Shown piece after piece: positions 1 through 8,391 of a stretch of 64,000 nt of DNA. The stretch is from NCBI RefSeq assembly GCF_902829255.1, contig NZ_CADEPK010000002.1:1-64000 (forward strand), given 5' to 3'. Source of the DNA: Metabacillus niabensis (lineage in GTDB: Bacteria > Bacillota > Bacilli > Bacillales > Bacillaceae). The notes below the pieces were generated by a model. That model was not told where the DNA came from and searched no databases. It saw nothing but the letters and a program-made list of their open reading frames with translations. A program made the position numbers and the translations under genes. The stretch's first letter is position 1. Every line of letters begins with the position of its first letter.

Positions 1-24
1 GCCAGGATCAAACTCTCCAATAAA
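1..24 (-). rRNA. 16S rRNA, 5' end only (partial)
   Basis: The complement of the first bases reads as the conserved 5' start of bacterial 16S rRNA (TTTATTGGAGAGTTTGATCC). Only the first two dozen nucleotides of the gene are inside the window; the rest runs off the left edge. The boxA-like leader and two promoters upstream at 95-273 support a genuine rRNA operon, matching the rrn operon that follows pdaB in Bacillus. Confidence 0.93.
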
Positions 25-94
25 GTGTTTGACTTGCTCATTGTGTACTTAATAGTACGATTTGTTGTTTATCGAAATTAACGTTGGCACGCTT

Positions 95-119
95 GGTTTT
101 GTTTAGTTTTCAAAGAACA
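95..119 (-). promoter_or_regulatory. rRNA leader boxA-like antitermination element
   Basis: On the minus strand the leader contains TTCTTTGAAAACTAAAC, the block conserved upstream of Bacillus 16S genes. It is the expected loading region for Nus-factor antitermination and for pairing with the 3' side of pre-16S RNA. It lies about 70 nt upstream of the mature 16S 5' end. Confidence 0.7.
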
Positions 120-153
120 TTCATTTCAACTTCTTTTCAGAAGCGACTTTATT

Positions 154-182
154 AATATAACATCTTTCATTTAGTAAGTCAA
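154..182 (-). promoter_or_regulatory. rrn P2 promoter (sigma-A)
   Basis: Minus strand: TTGACT, 17-nt spacer, TATATT. This is near consensus and lies just upstream of the boxA-like leader, as expected for the gene-proximal rRNA promoter. Confidence 0.8.
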
Positions 183-244
183 GATGTTTTTTTAATAACT
201 TTTATTGCTTTTTTAAATCATCCGCTGTTTGAGCGGCGATTTAT

Positions 245-273
245 AATATATCATCATTTATTTAAGAGATCAA
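245..273 (-). promoter_or_regulatory. rrn P1 promoter (sigma-A)
   Basis: Minus strand: TTGATC, 17-nt spacer, TATATT, about 90 nt upstream of P2. The spacing of tandem promoters fits Bacillus rRNA operons. Its -35 box overlaps the stop codon of the small open frame at 270-482. Confidence 0.6.
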
Positions 274-482
274 CCTCTTTTATAAACTTTTTTTCGTTTT
301 TTTGAGAACTTCATCATTAACACGTTTAATAAATGGTTTTTTTCTTCTATTGCTTTCTTAACAAGATGTGACCGTTTATTTATTTCATCTTCCTTTAATA
401 ACTCCTGTACGATGTTGATTTCTTTTTCAATTAACATTTCAAGCTCTATTCTCTCCTTTTCTGATAACGTATAGTAAATCAA
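270..482 (-). CDS. small charged protein of unknown function
   Basis: I do not recognise this gene. It encodes about 70 residues, highly charged (Lys/Glu rich), with no transmembrane segment; the pattern of Glu, Leu and Ile suggests one or two amphipathic helices, and the C-terminus is a basic tail. The chosen TTG start is preceded by GAGGTGG at good spacing; a GTG three codons upstream (491) overlaps that ribosome binding site and is less likely. The gene ends inside the rRNA P1 promoter, so its transcript would run into the 16S leader. It may be real or a chance frame. Confidence 0.4.
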   Translation of the reverse strand: MIYYTLSEKERIELEMLIEKEINIVQELLKEDEINKRSHLVKKAIEEKNHLLNVLMMKFSKKRKKVYKRG

Positions 483-603
483 ACATTCCACCTCATTAAA
501 TCATTTTTAAATCTATTTTATCTTTTTTCTTGCATTTCTAATCATTTTCACAAAAGTCCAAGCATAGACTTGTCACAAAGAAGCTCGGACGAGGAGGACT
601 AGG

Positions 604-1365
604 ATGAATCAGTTTCATGTCATTCATATGAGGAAAATTAAGCAACTTGCAATGATAATGCTTGCTGCCTTTTTTACTGCTGGAATCATATATGTAGAAA
701 CCGTATTAAACTATCCCGTATTTTCTACTTCAAGTGGCCCTAAGGCGATTTATAAAGGTGAGGAAAAAACAAAGGAGGTTGCGTTAACATTTGATATTAG
801 TTGGGGAGATGTAAAAGCAGAGCCGATTCTCGATACTTTAAAGAAACATAACGTAAGCGCAACGTTCTTTCTCTCTGCATCATGGGCCGAAAGACACCCT
901 GATCTTGTTAGTAGGATGGTAAAGGACGGTCACCAAATCGGAAGTATGGGATATGCATATAAAAACTATACTGATCTTGAAGCAAGCGAAGTTAATAAAG
1001 ATTTACTAATGGCACAAGAGGTTTTTAAAAAACTAGGGGTTAAAAATATTTCTTTATTAAGACCACCTAGTGGAAACTTCAATCGAGAAGTACTTAATAT
1101 AGCAGAAAAGCACGGTTATACAGTCATCCATTATAGTATAGATTCTAATGATTGGCAGAACCCAGGTATTGAGAACATCATTCGTAATACAACTTCTTCA
1201 ATTAAAGGTGGCGACATCGTCCTTTTACATGCCTCTGACAGGGCGAAACAAACAAATAAGGCACTTCCATCTATCATTAATGAGATTAAAAACAAAGGGT
1301 TAAAAAATGTAACTGTCGAAGAATTAATATCGAACGCGGAAACAAAAACATCAGAGATAAAGTAA
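604..1365 (+). CDS. pdaB: PdaB-type polysaccharide deacetylase-like protein (sporulation)
   Basis: A 253-residue protein close to the 254 residues of B. subtilis PdaB (YbaN), which is needed to maintain spores after late sporulation. The N-terminus holds one membrane segment or uncleaved signal (about residues 15-35), so the domain should face outside the membrane that makes it. The NodB fold follows, with [11 protein letters not shown] in place of the catalytic TFDDG motif and [10 protein letters not shown] in place of the metal-binding HxxxH motif, so classical deacetylase metal residues are incomplete, as in the family. The RBS GAGGAGG precedes the ATG. It faces kbaA convergently and shares its terminator region. 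Confidence 0.92.
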   Translation: MNQFHVIHMRKIKQLAMIMLAAFFTAGIIYVETVLNYPVFSTSSGPKAIYKGEEKTKEVALTFDISWGDVKAEPILDTLKKHNVSATFFLSASWAERHPDLVSRMVKDGHQIGSMGYAYKNYTDLEASEVNKDLLMAQEVFKKLGVKNISLLRPPSGNFNREVLNIAEKHGYTVIHYSIDSNDWQNPGIENIIRNTTSSIKGGDIVLLHASDRAKQTNKALPSIINEIKNKGLKNVTVEELISNAETKTSEIK

Positions 1366-1369
1366 TTAG

Positions 1370-1452
1370 AAAAGAGCTAGCGAGAATGTACTACACCCCA
1401 AAAGTTAGTAGAAAAATCTAACTTTTGGGGGTCACCTCAGGACTAGCTCTTT
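1370..1452. terminator. convergent terminator between pdaB and kbaA
   Basis: An outer stem (AAAAGAGCTAG paired with CTAGCTCTTTT, then a T run) serves pdaB on the plus strand and kbaA on the minus strand. An unusually large insert with its own stem fills the loop (see the separate repeat entry at 1387-1439). Confidence 0.75.
1387..1439. repeat. short inverted repeat resembling joined IS ends
   Basis: About 22-bp imperfect inverted repeats beginning TGTACTACACCCCAAAAGTTAG and TGAGGTGACCCCCAAAAGTTAG enclose fewer than 10 bp. The CCCCAAAAGTTAG block resembles terminal repeats I know from IS3/IS150-group elements, so this may be an internally deleted element or tiny MITE. It sits in the loop of the pdaB/kbaA terminator. 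The IS link is an inference. Confidence 0.4.
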
Positions 1453-2048
1453 TTTGCTTGAGTGAATTTAGGGAGCATTAGGAGTTGAAAGGCATTACAA
1501 AATTGGATTGGTATTAGCATAAGAAGTAACCAATCTTCCTCATTTACTCTAAGCGCTGGAAACCACTCAATTGTAGTTACTACAACCATGAAAAATAAAG
1601 CAGGTATAAACGCTTCCTTATTCGTTGATGTTCGCTTAAAGTATGCAACAATTAGGCCAACAACTAATATGTAAATAGCTATTAACACATAAGGGATAAT
1701 TGATTCATTATCCTTCGCGAATACCTGAAATCGGAAATAAACTAAATCAAATAAGACAAATGCTATTAATACAATTTGAGCTAAGTTCCACATTGAAATG
1801 GAACGAAATATTCCCAATCCAAAGCGATGTACTGTTAAATATGCGAAAAAACCCATTTGGCTAATTACGCTAAATATTAATCCGACTCCAAATAGCCAAA
1901 ATAAGACTGAGATAATTTCTAAAAAATCAAATTTTATAAATAGATCCTGATAATCTGACCACCTTAATGCAAAACCAATAATCCCTGTTGATATACCGCC
2001 TACAAGTAAAGTACTTAGAAAAAAGCGTACCCAATTTCGACTTTTCAC
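1443..2048 (-). CDS. kbaA: KbaA, activator of the KinB sporulation pathway
   Basis: A 201-residue integral membrane protein of mostly hydrophobic sequence with about six predicted helices, similar in length to B. subtilis KbaA (198), which is required for KinB kinase to feed the sporulation phosphorelay. I place the start at the GTG encoding MKSRNWVRFF because GGAGG lies eight bases upstream; the ATG five codons further up contains that same GGAGG. It is a single gene between pdaB and gerD, in the standard Bacillus order. No enzymatic motif is visible. Confidence 0.88.
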   Translation of the reverse strand: MKSRNWVRFFLSTLLVGGISTGIIGFALRWSDYQDLFIKFDFLEIISVLFWLFGVGLIFSVISQMGFFAYLTVHRFGLGIFRSISMWNLAQIVLIAFVLFDLVYFRFQVFAKDNESIIPYVLIAIYILVVGLIVAYFKRTSTNKEAFIPALFFMVVVTTIEWFPALRVNEEDWLLLMLIPIQFCNAFQLLMLPKFTQAKKS

Positions 2049-2193
2049 AACAATATCCTCCATAACATTACTATTATTGATTTTACCAATCCTTTTGTTA
2101 AATTGCTACATCATAAGTTTTTTCCTCGTATAAATTCGTTCATCTCATTCAAAAATATAAACTGTAAAGAAAAATTGAAAGGAGCTTGGATTA

Positions 2194-2775
2194 ATGAAGA
2201 GATACACGCTCCTCATAATTCTTGCATTATCGCTATATGTGATGCTTTCTGGGTGTGCACCTCGCGAAGAGGCCGGATCCCAGATGGATTATGATGAAAC
2301 GAAAAAAATGATGATAGACATACTCGAAACTGACGATGGCAAAAAGGCATTGCAGGAAGTCATGAAGGCTGAGGATATGCAGCAAGCGTTAATTATGGAT
2401 CAAAAAACCGTGACAGAGACAATTCAAAAAACACTTACTTCTGAAGAGGGAACTAAGTTTTGGCAAAAGGTATTTGAAGACCCTAAATTCGTTGAGAGCT
2501 TTGCAAAAAGCTTACAGGAAGAGCATGAAAAAGTCATAAAGGGGTTAATGACCGATCCGGAATATCAAAAGCTTCTTATCGAGGTATTTCAAGATCCTGA
2601 GATGGAAAAAAGCTTACAAACCTCTCTAAAAAGTAAAGAATTTAGAGAGCATCTAAAAGAGGTCATTTCGGAAACTCTCGAAAGCCCATTATACAAAGCT
2701 AAAATCCAAGAAACACTATTAAAGGCTGCTGAAGAGGCAGGAAAAGGCGAAGAGAAACCCAAAGGTGATGAATAA
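2194..2775 (+). CDS. gerD: GerD spore germination lipoprotein
   Basis: A 193-residue lipoprotein. The N-terminal signal ends in a lipobox (LSGC, Cys about residue 21), after which comes a long, charged, helical region with repeated acidic and Lys residues, as in GerD. In Bacillus, GerD sits in the inner spore membrane and is needed for clustering of nutrient germinant receptors (the germinosome). The ATG follows AAAGGAG at normal spacing. The gene is monocistronic, lies between kbaA and salA, and is expected to be forespore expressed (sigma-G in B. subtilis); I did not find a clear forespore promoter by eye. Confidence 0.92.
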   Translation: MKRYTLLIILALSLYVMLSGCAPREEAGSQMDYDETKKMMIDILETDDGKKALQEVMKAEDMQQALIMDQKTVTETIQKTLTSEEGTKFWQKVFEDPKFVESFAKSLQEEHEKVIKGLMTDPEYQKLLIEVFQDPEMEKSLQTSLKSKEFREHLKEVISETLESPLYKAKIQETLLKAAEEAGKGEEKPKGDE

Positions 2776-2793
2776 GGTAATTTATTGATAAAC

Positions 2794-2822
2794 AAAAAAG
2801 CGCTGAAACCAGCGCTTTTTAA
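2794..2822. terminator. bidirectional terminator between gerD and salA
   Basis: AAAAAGCGCTG, a four-base loop, CAGCGCTTTTT. The stem is perfect and has A/T tracts on both sides, so it can stop both convergent genes. Confidence 0.88.
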
Positions 2823-3868
2823 ACATGTAATAATTCTACCACTTGCTCAGCAATTGTCTGATATATTCTACCAGTTGAATGAGTCTCAGCATAAACTGAT
2901 GGAGCAAAATCATCCTCATTCCAATCTGGTTGTTGAAGAGGTATTTTTCCTATTAGTGGTACACGAAGCTCTTCAGCTAGCTTTTCTCCACCGCCACGTC
3001 CAAAGACATACTCCTTTTCCTTCGTTATTGCACTTTCAAAGTATGCCATATTTTCAATAACTCCGATTATTTCATGGTCTGTTTTCAGTGCCATTGCTCC
3101 CGCTCTTGCCGCAACGAATGCAGCAGTAGGATGTGGAGTTGAAACGATAATCTCTTTACAGGATGGAAGCATAGAATGAATATCCAACGCTACATCACCT
3201 GTTCCTGGAGGAAGATCAAGCAAAAGAATGTCCAAATTCCCCCATTCAACTTCATGAAAGAAATTATTAAGCATTTTCCCTAACATTGGGCCTCTCCAAA
3301 TAACCGGTGCATTATCCTCAACAAAAAAGCCCATTGAAATGACCTTTACCCCAAATCTGTCAACAGGGATAATTTTTTCACCTCGAACAACAGGTCGTTT
3401 TGTAATCCCCATCATATCCGGTACACTAAACCCGTAAATATCCGCATCAATTAATCCAACCCTTTTCCCTAAGCGAGCAAGAGCTACAGCAAGATTTACA
3501 GATACAGTTGATTTACCTACTCCACCTTTACCACTGGCAATTGCTAAAAAGGTCGTTTTGCTATTTGGACTTAGCAAATCTTCATTTGTTGATTGGTCTT
3601 GAAAAGCCGAAATCGTTTCTTCAGGAAGCTGATGAAAACGAAGTCCAACAGATTCCGCTCCATTTTGTTTAGCGAGTGTGACAATTTGCTGTTGTAATTG
3701 TAGCTGTTCAGCTGAATTTGGCTTTGAAATTCCGATTTTAAAACTAACATGTGCTTTTTCTTCTTTTATTTTTATTTCCTCAATTGCATTTAATTCTTCT
3801 AATGTTTTATGTAAAAAAGGCTCTTGCAGTTGTCCGATGATTTTACGTAATTCTACTTCTCCTAGCAT
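2819..3868 (-). CDS. salA: SalA/Mrp family P-loop ATPase
   Basis: A 349-residue Mrp/NBP35-type protein: an N-terminal MIP18 (DUF59) domain (about residues 5-90), then a P-loop ATPase with the deviant Walker A GKGGVGKSTVSVNLA, DADIYG, and DLPPGTGD. In B. subtilis SalA (YbaL) represses scoC and so raises extracellular protease expression; other Mrp proteins carry Fe-S clusters. I choose the ATG at 3868, since the AAGGGTGG ribosome site covers the GTG three codons upstream. It follows cwlD on the same strand. Confidence 0.92.
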   Translation of the reverse strand: MLGEVELRKIIGQLQEPFLHKTLEELNAIEEIKIKEEKAHVSFKIGISKPNSAEQLQLQQQIVTLAKQNGAESVGLRFHQLPEETISAFQDQSTNEDLLSPNSKTTFLAIASGKGGVGKSTVSVNLAVALARLGKRVGLIDADIYGFSVPDMMGITKRPVVRGEKIIPVDRFGVKVISMGFFVEDNAPVIWRGPMLGKMLNNFFHEVEWGNLDILLLDLPPGTGDVALDIHSMLPSCKEIIVSTPHPTAAFVAARAGAMALKTDHEIIGVIENMAYFESAITKEKEYVFGRGGGEKLAEELRVPLIGKIPLQQPDWNEDDFAPSVYAETHSTGRIYQTIAEQVVELLHV

Positions 3869-3955
3869 CCTAACCACCCTTTTTGATTTCGTTTACATTC
3901 AGTATACCATAACAAAATCAATAGTTAGAGAATGAAGCCTTGAACAGAATTTATA

Positions 3956-4669
3956 TTAATCAGGTGGGTTTTCTTCATTTGAAAAATATCTTAGGATGCC
4001 GTTATAAATTGATGCTGCTACTTCCTCTTGGTATTCTTCCGTTGACAGCATTTTTTCTTCTAACGGATTTGATAGGAAACCTACTTCTACTAAAGCACCA
4101 GGCTTTTCAACCTTATTAAGCAGATATATCCCATTTATCGGTTTTGCTACTCGTTCTGTGTTCTCCAGATTTCTCCGTAGTTCATCTTGGATAAATTTCG
4201 CGACGTTTTCATTTTCAACGAATTTTCCATGATAGAATGTTTGAGCACCGCTCCATTTAGCAGAAGGTATAGCATTTAGATGGATACTAAGAAAAAGTTC
4301 AGCCTCTGATTCATTTATAATTTCAACCCGTTTTTTTAAGTCCTCTACTTTCCGTCTGCTATATCCGGACGTATCCTTATCAGCTAAGTCAACATCCTCT
4401 TCTCTTGTCATCAAAACAAGCGCACCTTGCTCTTGAAGATAATCCCTTAACTTTAAAGAGATACTAAGAGCAATATCCTTTTCTTGCAACGTGCTCCCAA
4501 CAGCTCCACCATCAGGACCGCCATGTCCAGGATCTAAATAAATAACCTTCCCTGTAAGGGGCAAATTCCATGATTCCCATGAATTATTATCGGAAAATTG
4601 CCATTGAAATAGGAAAAGCAACAATATAAAACCAGCTAAAAAGCCAAACCATTTCATTTTCTTTTTCAT
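3956..4669 (-). CDS. cwlD: CwlD N-acetylmuramoyl-L-alanine amidase
   Basis: A 237-residue zinc amidase (Amidase_3), the same length as B. subtilis CwlD. An N-terminal membrane anchor or signal (about residues 7-25) precedes the catalytic domain: DPGHGG (zinc His), LSIHLNA (zinc His) and LVEVGFLSN (catalytic Glu). CwlD acts with PdaA during sporulation to make the muramic-delta-lactam of spore cortex peptidoglycan, which later allows cortex lytic enzymes to act. It lies between ybaK and salA as in B. subtilis and is probably mother-cell expressed by family knowledge. Confidence 0.94.
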   Translation of the reverse strand: MKKKMKWFGFLAGFILLLFLFQWQFSDNNSWESWNLPLTGKVIYLDPGHGGPDGGAVGSTLQEKDIALSISLKLRDYLQEQGALVLMTREEDVDLADKDTSGYSRRKVEDLKKRVEIINESEAELFLSIHLNAIPSAKWSGAQTFYHGKFVENENVAKFIQDELRRNLENTERVAKPINGIYLLNKVEKPGALVEVGFLSNPLEEKMLSTEEYQEEVAASIYNGILRYFSNEENPPD

Positions 4670-4747
4670 ACTTTCCCCTCCTGCTCGTCCTCATTTCAAT
4701 ATATGGGACAATCAGGAGGAATATGATAATCAAAATAGAGGATTTTT

Positions 4748-5185
4748 CTAATGAAGTCTTAACTTATATCGCTTCTCACCCTTAATAAAACCTTCCTGCC
4801 AAAACGTATGGATATAATGCTCACTCGCTATATATAATTCATCATATGAGACATCGTTTATCTTAACTTTCCCCCAATTAAGAAAGTAATCATAAAATTC
4901 ATCAATTAACCGTTTTTCTTCATGCTGGCATCTTTTATTAGCAGCATCCATTGTCTCTCCATAATAGCCAAAACGACTGTATTTAGCCCCTAACAAAAAG
5001 GCTTCAATTGCATAATCTACACATGCTTCTTCTATTATTTTTTTCCTGGCATTGTCGATCATTTTACCGAAGCAAAAGTTCATTTGATGTTTTATTTCTG
5101 TTAAAGAAAGCTCCCTAAGCATTTTTTTCTCATATTTCAATTCCTTTTGATATCGCTTTTGTTTAATCGAAATAACGTCACTCAT
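4748..5185 (-). CDS. ybaK: YbaK-like DUF2521 protein
   Basis: A 145-residue protein similar to B. subtilis YbaK (147), a conserved Bacillus protein without known function. It is soluble, mainly helical and rich in aromatic residues in its second half. The start is set at MSDVISIKQK because AAGGAGG lies eight bases upstream; the open frame continues 14 codons further without a good site. It is next to cwlD in the conserved order, so co-expression with sporulation genes is possible but not shown. Confidence 0.82.
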   Translation of the reverse strand: MSDVISIKQKRYQKELKYEKKMLRELSLTEIKHQMNFCFGKMIDNARKKIIEEACVDYAIEAFLLGAKYSRFGYYGETMDAANKRCQHEEKRLIDEFYDYFLNWGKVKINDVSYDELYIASEHYIHTFWQEGFIKGEKRYKLRLH

Positions 5186-5280
5186 ATCGAAAGCCTCCTT
5201 ATATGTATTGTTCATCCCTCCTGACATATCATTCGAGAAATCTCTTCCAATTTTCTTAGCTATTATTATCTAAACAAACA

Positions 5281-5310
5281 AAAAAGAGCATCAAAATCGA
5301 TGCTCTTTTT
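5281..5310 (-). terminator. terminator of the sulP gene
   Basis: AAAAAGAGCATC, loop, GATGCTCTTTTT just downstream of the SulP stop on the minus strand. It is symmetric, so it could also act on plus-strand transcripts. Confidence 0.85.
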
Positions 5311-5316
5311 ATCCTT

Positions 5317-6834
5317 TTAATGGTTTACAGCTTTTTTCAATCCATCTGGTTTTGTATGGACAGCTATTCGTTCCATTAGCTTATTGCTTTCCGCATTTAA
5401 GCCACTTAAGTTCACTTTAACCCCATTTTGATGGTACTTTATGACGACCTTATCAATAGCACCAACTGCTGAATCATCCCATAAGTGCGCTTGTGATAAG
5501 TCCAAATCAATTTCCTTTACATCCTCTTTATAATCAAAGCTATCAACAAAGTCAGTAACAGATGCAAAGAACAATTGACCAGATACTTTGTATACCTTTT
5601 TCGATGCACCAGCTGATGAAATGCTCGTTACTTTCACCTTCGATATTTTAGCAGCAAAGAAAATCGCACTCATGATAATCCCAACAAGAACACCTTTAGA
5701 TAGGTCATGTGTCATAACAACTGTAACAATAGTCGTAATCATAACTAAAGTATCTGTTAATGGTACTTTGTGAAGGGTCTTTAAAGCAGACCAGTCAAAC
5801 GTTCCAATCGAAACCATAAACATAACTCCAACAAGTGCTGCCATTGGAATTTGAACTAAAATATCATTTAAAGCAATAATAAGAACTAATAAAAATCCTC
5901 CCGCGACAAATGTAGACAATCGGCCTCTCCCACCAGATTTTACATTAATAACAGATTGGCCAATCATCGCACATCCAGCCATTCCACCGAATAAGCCAGA
6001 AACAATATTAGCAATCCCTTGTCCACGTGCTTCTTTATTTTTATCGCTTTCCGTATCAGTCATATCGTCAACAATTGAAGCTGTTAATAATGATTCAACA
6101 AGCCCAACAATCGCAATAGATAATGAATACGGGAAAATGATTTGTAATGTTTCAAAGTTTAAAGGAACATCCGGAAATAAAAACACTGGTAACTGCTGAG
6201 TTAATTCGCCCATATCCCCCACTGTTCGTACATCACTGCCTGTCAAAACCGCAATGATGGTCATGACAACAATTGCAACTAATGGAGCCGGCACCACTTT
6301 GGTAAACCGCGGTAAAATATATATTATAGCAAGGGCTCCTGCTACCATTGCATACATTTCCCATGATTCACCCTTAAAATGAGGCAATTGTGCGGTAAGG
6401 ATAAGAATTGCTAATGCATTCACGAAGCCAGTCATGACGGATCGGGGAACAAATTTCATTAATTTGCCCAGCTTCAAGATTCCCATAATGATTTGTAGAA
6501 CACCTGTTAATAGTGTTGCAGCAAGAAGATATTGCAAACCATATTCCGAAACTAATGACCCCATTAACAGTGCGGTTGCTCCTGTTGCTGCCGAAATCAT
6601 TCCAGGTCGACCACCGACAAAAGCTATTGTTACTGCGATGCAAAATGAAGCATATAATCCTACCATTGGATCTACACCAGCAATTAAGGAAAACGCAATT
6701 GCTTCAGGAATTAACGCAAGGGCTACAACAATTCCCGCTAATATATCTCCCTTGATATTGCCAAACCATGAATATTTAATTGTACTTAAATTCAAAATGA
6801 CACCTCTTCCATTAATTTTAGTTGTGACTTTCAA
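5317..6834 (-). CDS. ybaR: SulP family inorganic anion transporter with STAS domain
   Basis: A 505-residue SulP/SLC26-type permease. Residues from about 20 to 390 form 10-14 hydrophobic segments, starting with the family signature region [15 protein letters not shown]. The last 100 residues form a STAS domain ([25 protein letters not shown] region). SulP proteins move sulfate, bicarbonate, molybdate or dicarboxylates; the substrate here cannot be told. B. subtilis has a SulP gene, ybaR, in this neighbourhood, hence the symbol. A single transcription unit with its own terminator; the start could also be the internal Met/Leu near residue 15. Confidence 0.88.
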   Translation of the reverse strand: MKVTTKINGRGVILNLSTIKYSWFGNIKGDILAGIVVALALIPEAIAFSLIAGVDPMVGLYASFCIAVTIAFVGGRPGMISAATGATALLMGSLVSEYGLQYLLAATLLTGVLQIIMGILKLGKLMKFVPRSVMTGFVNALAILILTAQLPHFKGESWEMYAMVAGALAIIYILPRFTKVVPAPLVAIVVMTIIAVLTGSDVRTVGDMGELTQQLPVFLFPDVPLNFETLQIIFPYSLSIAIVGLVESLLTASIVDDMTDTESDKNKEARGQGIANIVSGLFGGMAGCAMIGQSVINVKSGGRGRLSTFVAGGFLLVLIIALNDILVQIPMAALVGVMFMVSIGTFDWSALKTLHKVPLTDTLVMITTIVTVVMTHDLSKGVLVGIIMSAIFFAAKISKVKVTSISSAGASKKVYKVSGQLFFASVTDFVDSFDYKEDVKEIDLDLSQAHLWDDSAVGAIDKVVIKYHQNGVKVNLSGLNAESNKLMERIAVHTKPDGLKKAVNH

Positions 6835-7446
6835 CTCTCATGAAAGTCGGGTCCGTTCATAACAAGTGAATTATATAGAGATTTGCCGTTTTTGTGAAAC
6901 TACATGTAAACGTCATCAATCAATAATTGCTCTTATATGCTCTTCAATACTATCTCTATCATTGAAATCAAAAAAACAATAAAATTCCCTTTCCTAATTA
7001 ATCCAAACTACTTTTCAGTTAATAGAAAGAGAAACAATGATGTTTAAGGAAATACAGGTTGCCGGAGACAGTGTCTCACATTTATGGAGGCATCTCGCTT
7101 TGAGGTTATGCTATCAATAGCGTTCATGATAAGTACAGACTAGCTTCTTTATTTTACTTAATAAATTTCAAGACTATCACTATTGTGAAAAAGTATGAAT
7201 TTCTCCAATTACTACCCGTTATTATGTAAGTCCTTGATAAAAATGTATCTTCATCACCTTTCTCAGATATCATCTTTGATTTTTTATAAAATTTCATTAT
7301 TTCCCTTTCATTCTAGCTCTCCATGACCATTAAATGTGCTAGATAATTAAATTTACATTACTATAGCCTTGCCGTATCATATAGTAAAACACTGTTTCAT
7401 TATTATTCTCCTATCAAATCATTATGTTAAAAGAGGTAGATTATAT
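6835..7446. other. intergenic region between divergent sulP and IclR gene
   Basis: About 610 bp of AT-rich DNA between two divergently read genes, so promoters for both should be here. I could not pick a convincing consensus promoter. A perfect palindrome GAGACAGTGTCTC is seen near 7066. The 27-codon frame around 7038 has no support. Confidence 0.5.
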
Positions 7447-8208
7447 ATGTCTAATGTTCAATCACTGGAACGAGCTTTAACAATATTGAACAAGCTTTCT
7501 GAATATCCAGAAGGTATGCAAATTACCCGTTTATCAGAGCAACTTGGATTAACGAAAAGCACGATCCATCGAATGCTAGCAACTTTATCAAGCATGAATT
7601 ATGTTATTAAGGATGATAAAACAGACAGATATAAGCTCGGGTATCAAATATTGTTTCTCTCAAGGAATTTATTAAATAATACAAATATCATAAGCATCGC
7701 AAAGCCATATTTAGAAAAATTATGTCAAGAAGTCAATGAAACGGTTCATCTATGTATTGAGGACCGTGGTGAGGTAGTTTACATCGATAAAATCGAAAGT
7801 AACCAAACAGTCAGAATGTATTCTCGTATCGGCAGTCGTGCTCCACTGTATTGTACAGCAGTAGGAAAAATTTTATTTTCGGGGATGAAAGAGGATAAAA
7901 AGAATGAACTGATTTCAAATATGACGTTCATTCCAAAAACATCTACGACTATCACCTCTAAGGAAGAATTTCTAGGGGAAATTAAAAACGTTCAAAACAA
8001 AGGATATGCTTTAGATAATTGTGAAAATGAGGCCGTTCTTCGCTGTATTGCATCTCCAATCTATGATCACGATGGAGAAATCATTGCAAGCTTCAGTATC
8101 TCTGGCCCAAATAATCGAATGACCACTGATTTTATTGAAGAGTCTTTAGTAGATAAAATGAAACAGTACAGTATTGATATTTCAAGAAATCTCGGATATC
8201 GCGGTTAA
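7447..8208 (+). CDS. IclR family regulator of ketodeoxygluconate/uronate genes (KdgR-like)
   Basis: A 253-residue IclR protein: winged HTH at residues 1-65 (LTKSTIHRMLATLSSMNYV is the recognition region), then an effector domain with ETVHLCIEDRGEVVYIDKI and the closing ASFSISGPNNRM. The ATG at 7447 follows AAGAGGT; upstream in-frame codons to 7369 lack a ribosome site. It is convergent with kdgK, kdgT and kduI, which suggests it represses that operon in response to ketodeoxygluconate or a related acid, as KdgR does in enterobacteria. B. subtilis uses a LacI-type KdgR instead, so the name is functional only. Confidence 0.88.
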   Translation: MSNVQSLERALTILNKLSEYPEGMQITRLSEQLGLTKSTIHRMLATLSSMNYVIKDDKTDRYKLGYQILFLSRNLLNNTNIISIAKPYLEKLCQEVNETVHLCIEDRGEVVYIDKIESNQTVRMYSRIGSRAPLYCTAVGKILFSGMKEDKKNELISNMTFIPKTSTTITSKEEFLGEIKNVQNKGYALDNCENEAVLRCIASPIYDHDGEIIASFSISGPNNRMTTDFIEESLVDKMKQYSIDISRNLGYRG

Positions 8209-8238
8209 TAACGGACTATTTTAAAAAAAACGATGTTA

Positions 8239-8335
8239 AACATGCTGTTGATTTCCGTTTCAGGCATCCGCTTTCCAAGGGGGTTCGGGAATTTCTCGGC
8301 AAAAGGACTGTGGATCTCCTATAACCTTTAACATA
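8239..8335. repeat. degenerate copy of a dispersed Bacillaceae non-coding repeat
   Basis: GCTGTTGATTTCCGTTTCAG followed by a CATCCGCTTTCC block and a run of G resembles a repeat family I recognise from many Bacillaceae genomes (start TTGATTTCCGTTCCAGGCG). Here it is shortened and mutated. It lies between the convergent iclR gene and kdgK. Confidence 0.5.
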
Positions 8336-8342
8336 GGAAAAT

Positions 8343-8382
8343 AAAAAAAGGAGAGAAAACAAGCTTCTTGTTTTCTCTCCTC
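8343..8382 (-). terminator. terminator of the kduI-kdgT-kdgK operon
   Basis: Stem GGAGAGAAAACAAG with CTTGTTTTCTCTCC and a three-base loop; on the minus strand it is followed by a long T tract. It lies about 10 bp after the kdgK stop. Confidence 0.9.
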
Positions 8383-8391
8383 AAGTATATT

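Noticed and set aside
2103..2294. 63-codon frame overlapping the gerD start
   Set aside because: Out of frame with gerD, no RBS, and gerD has a clear lipoprotein signal.
7038..7121. Short plus-strand frame between sulP and the IclR gene
   Set aside because: 27 codons, no RBS, no recognised similarity.
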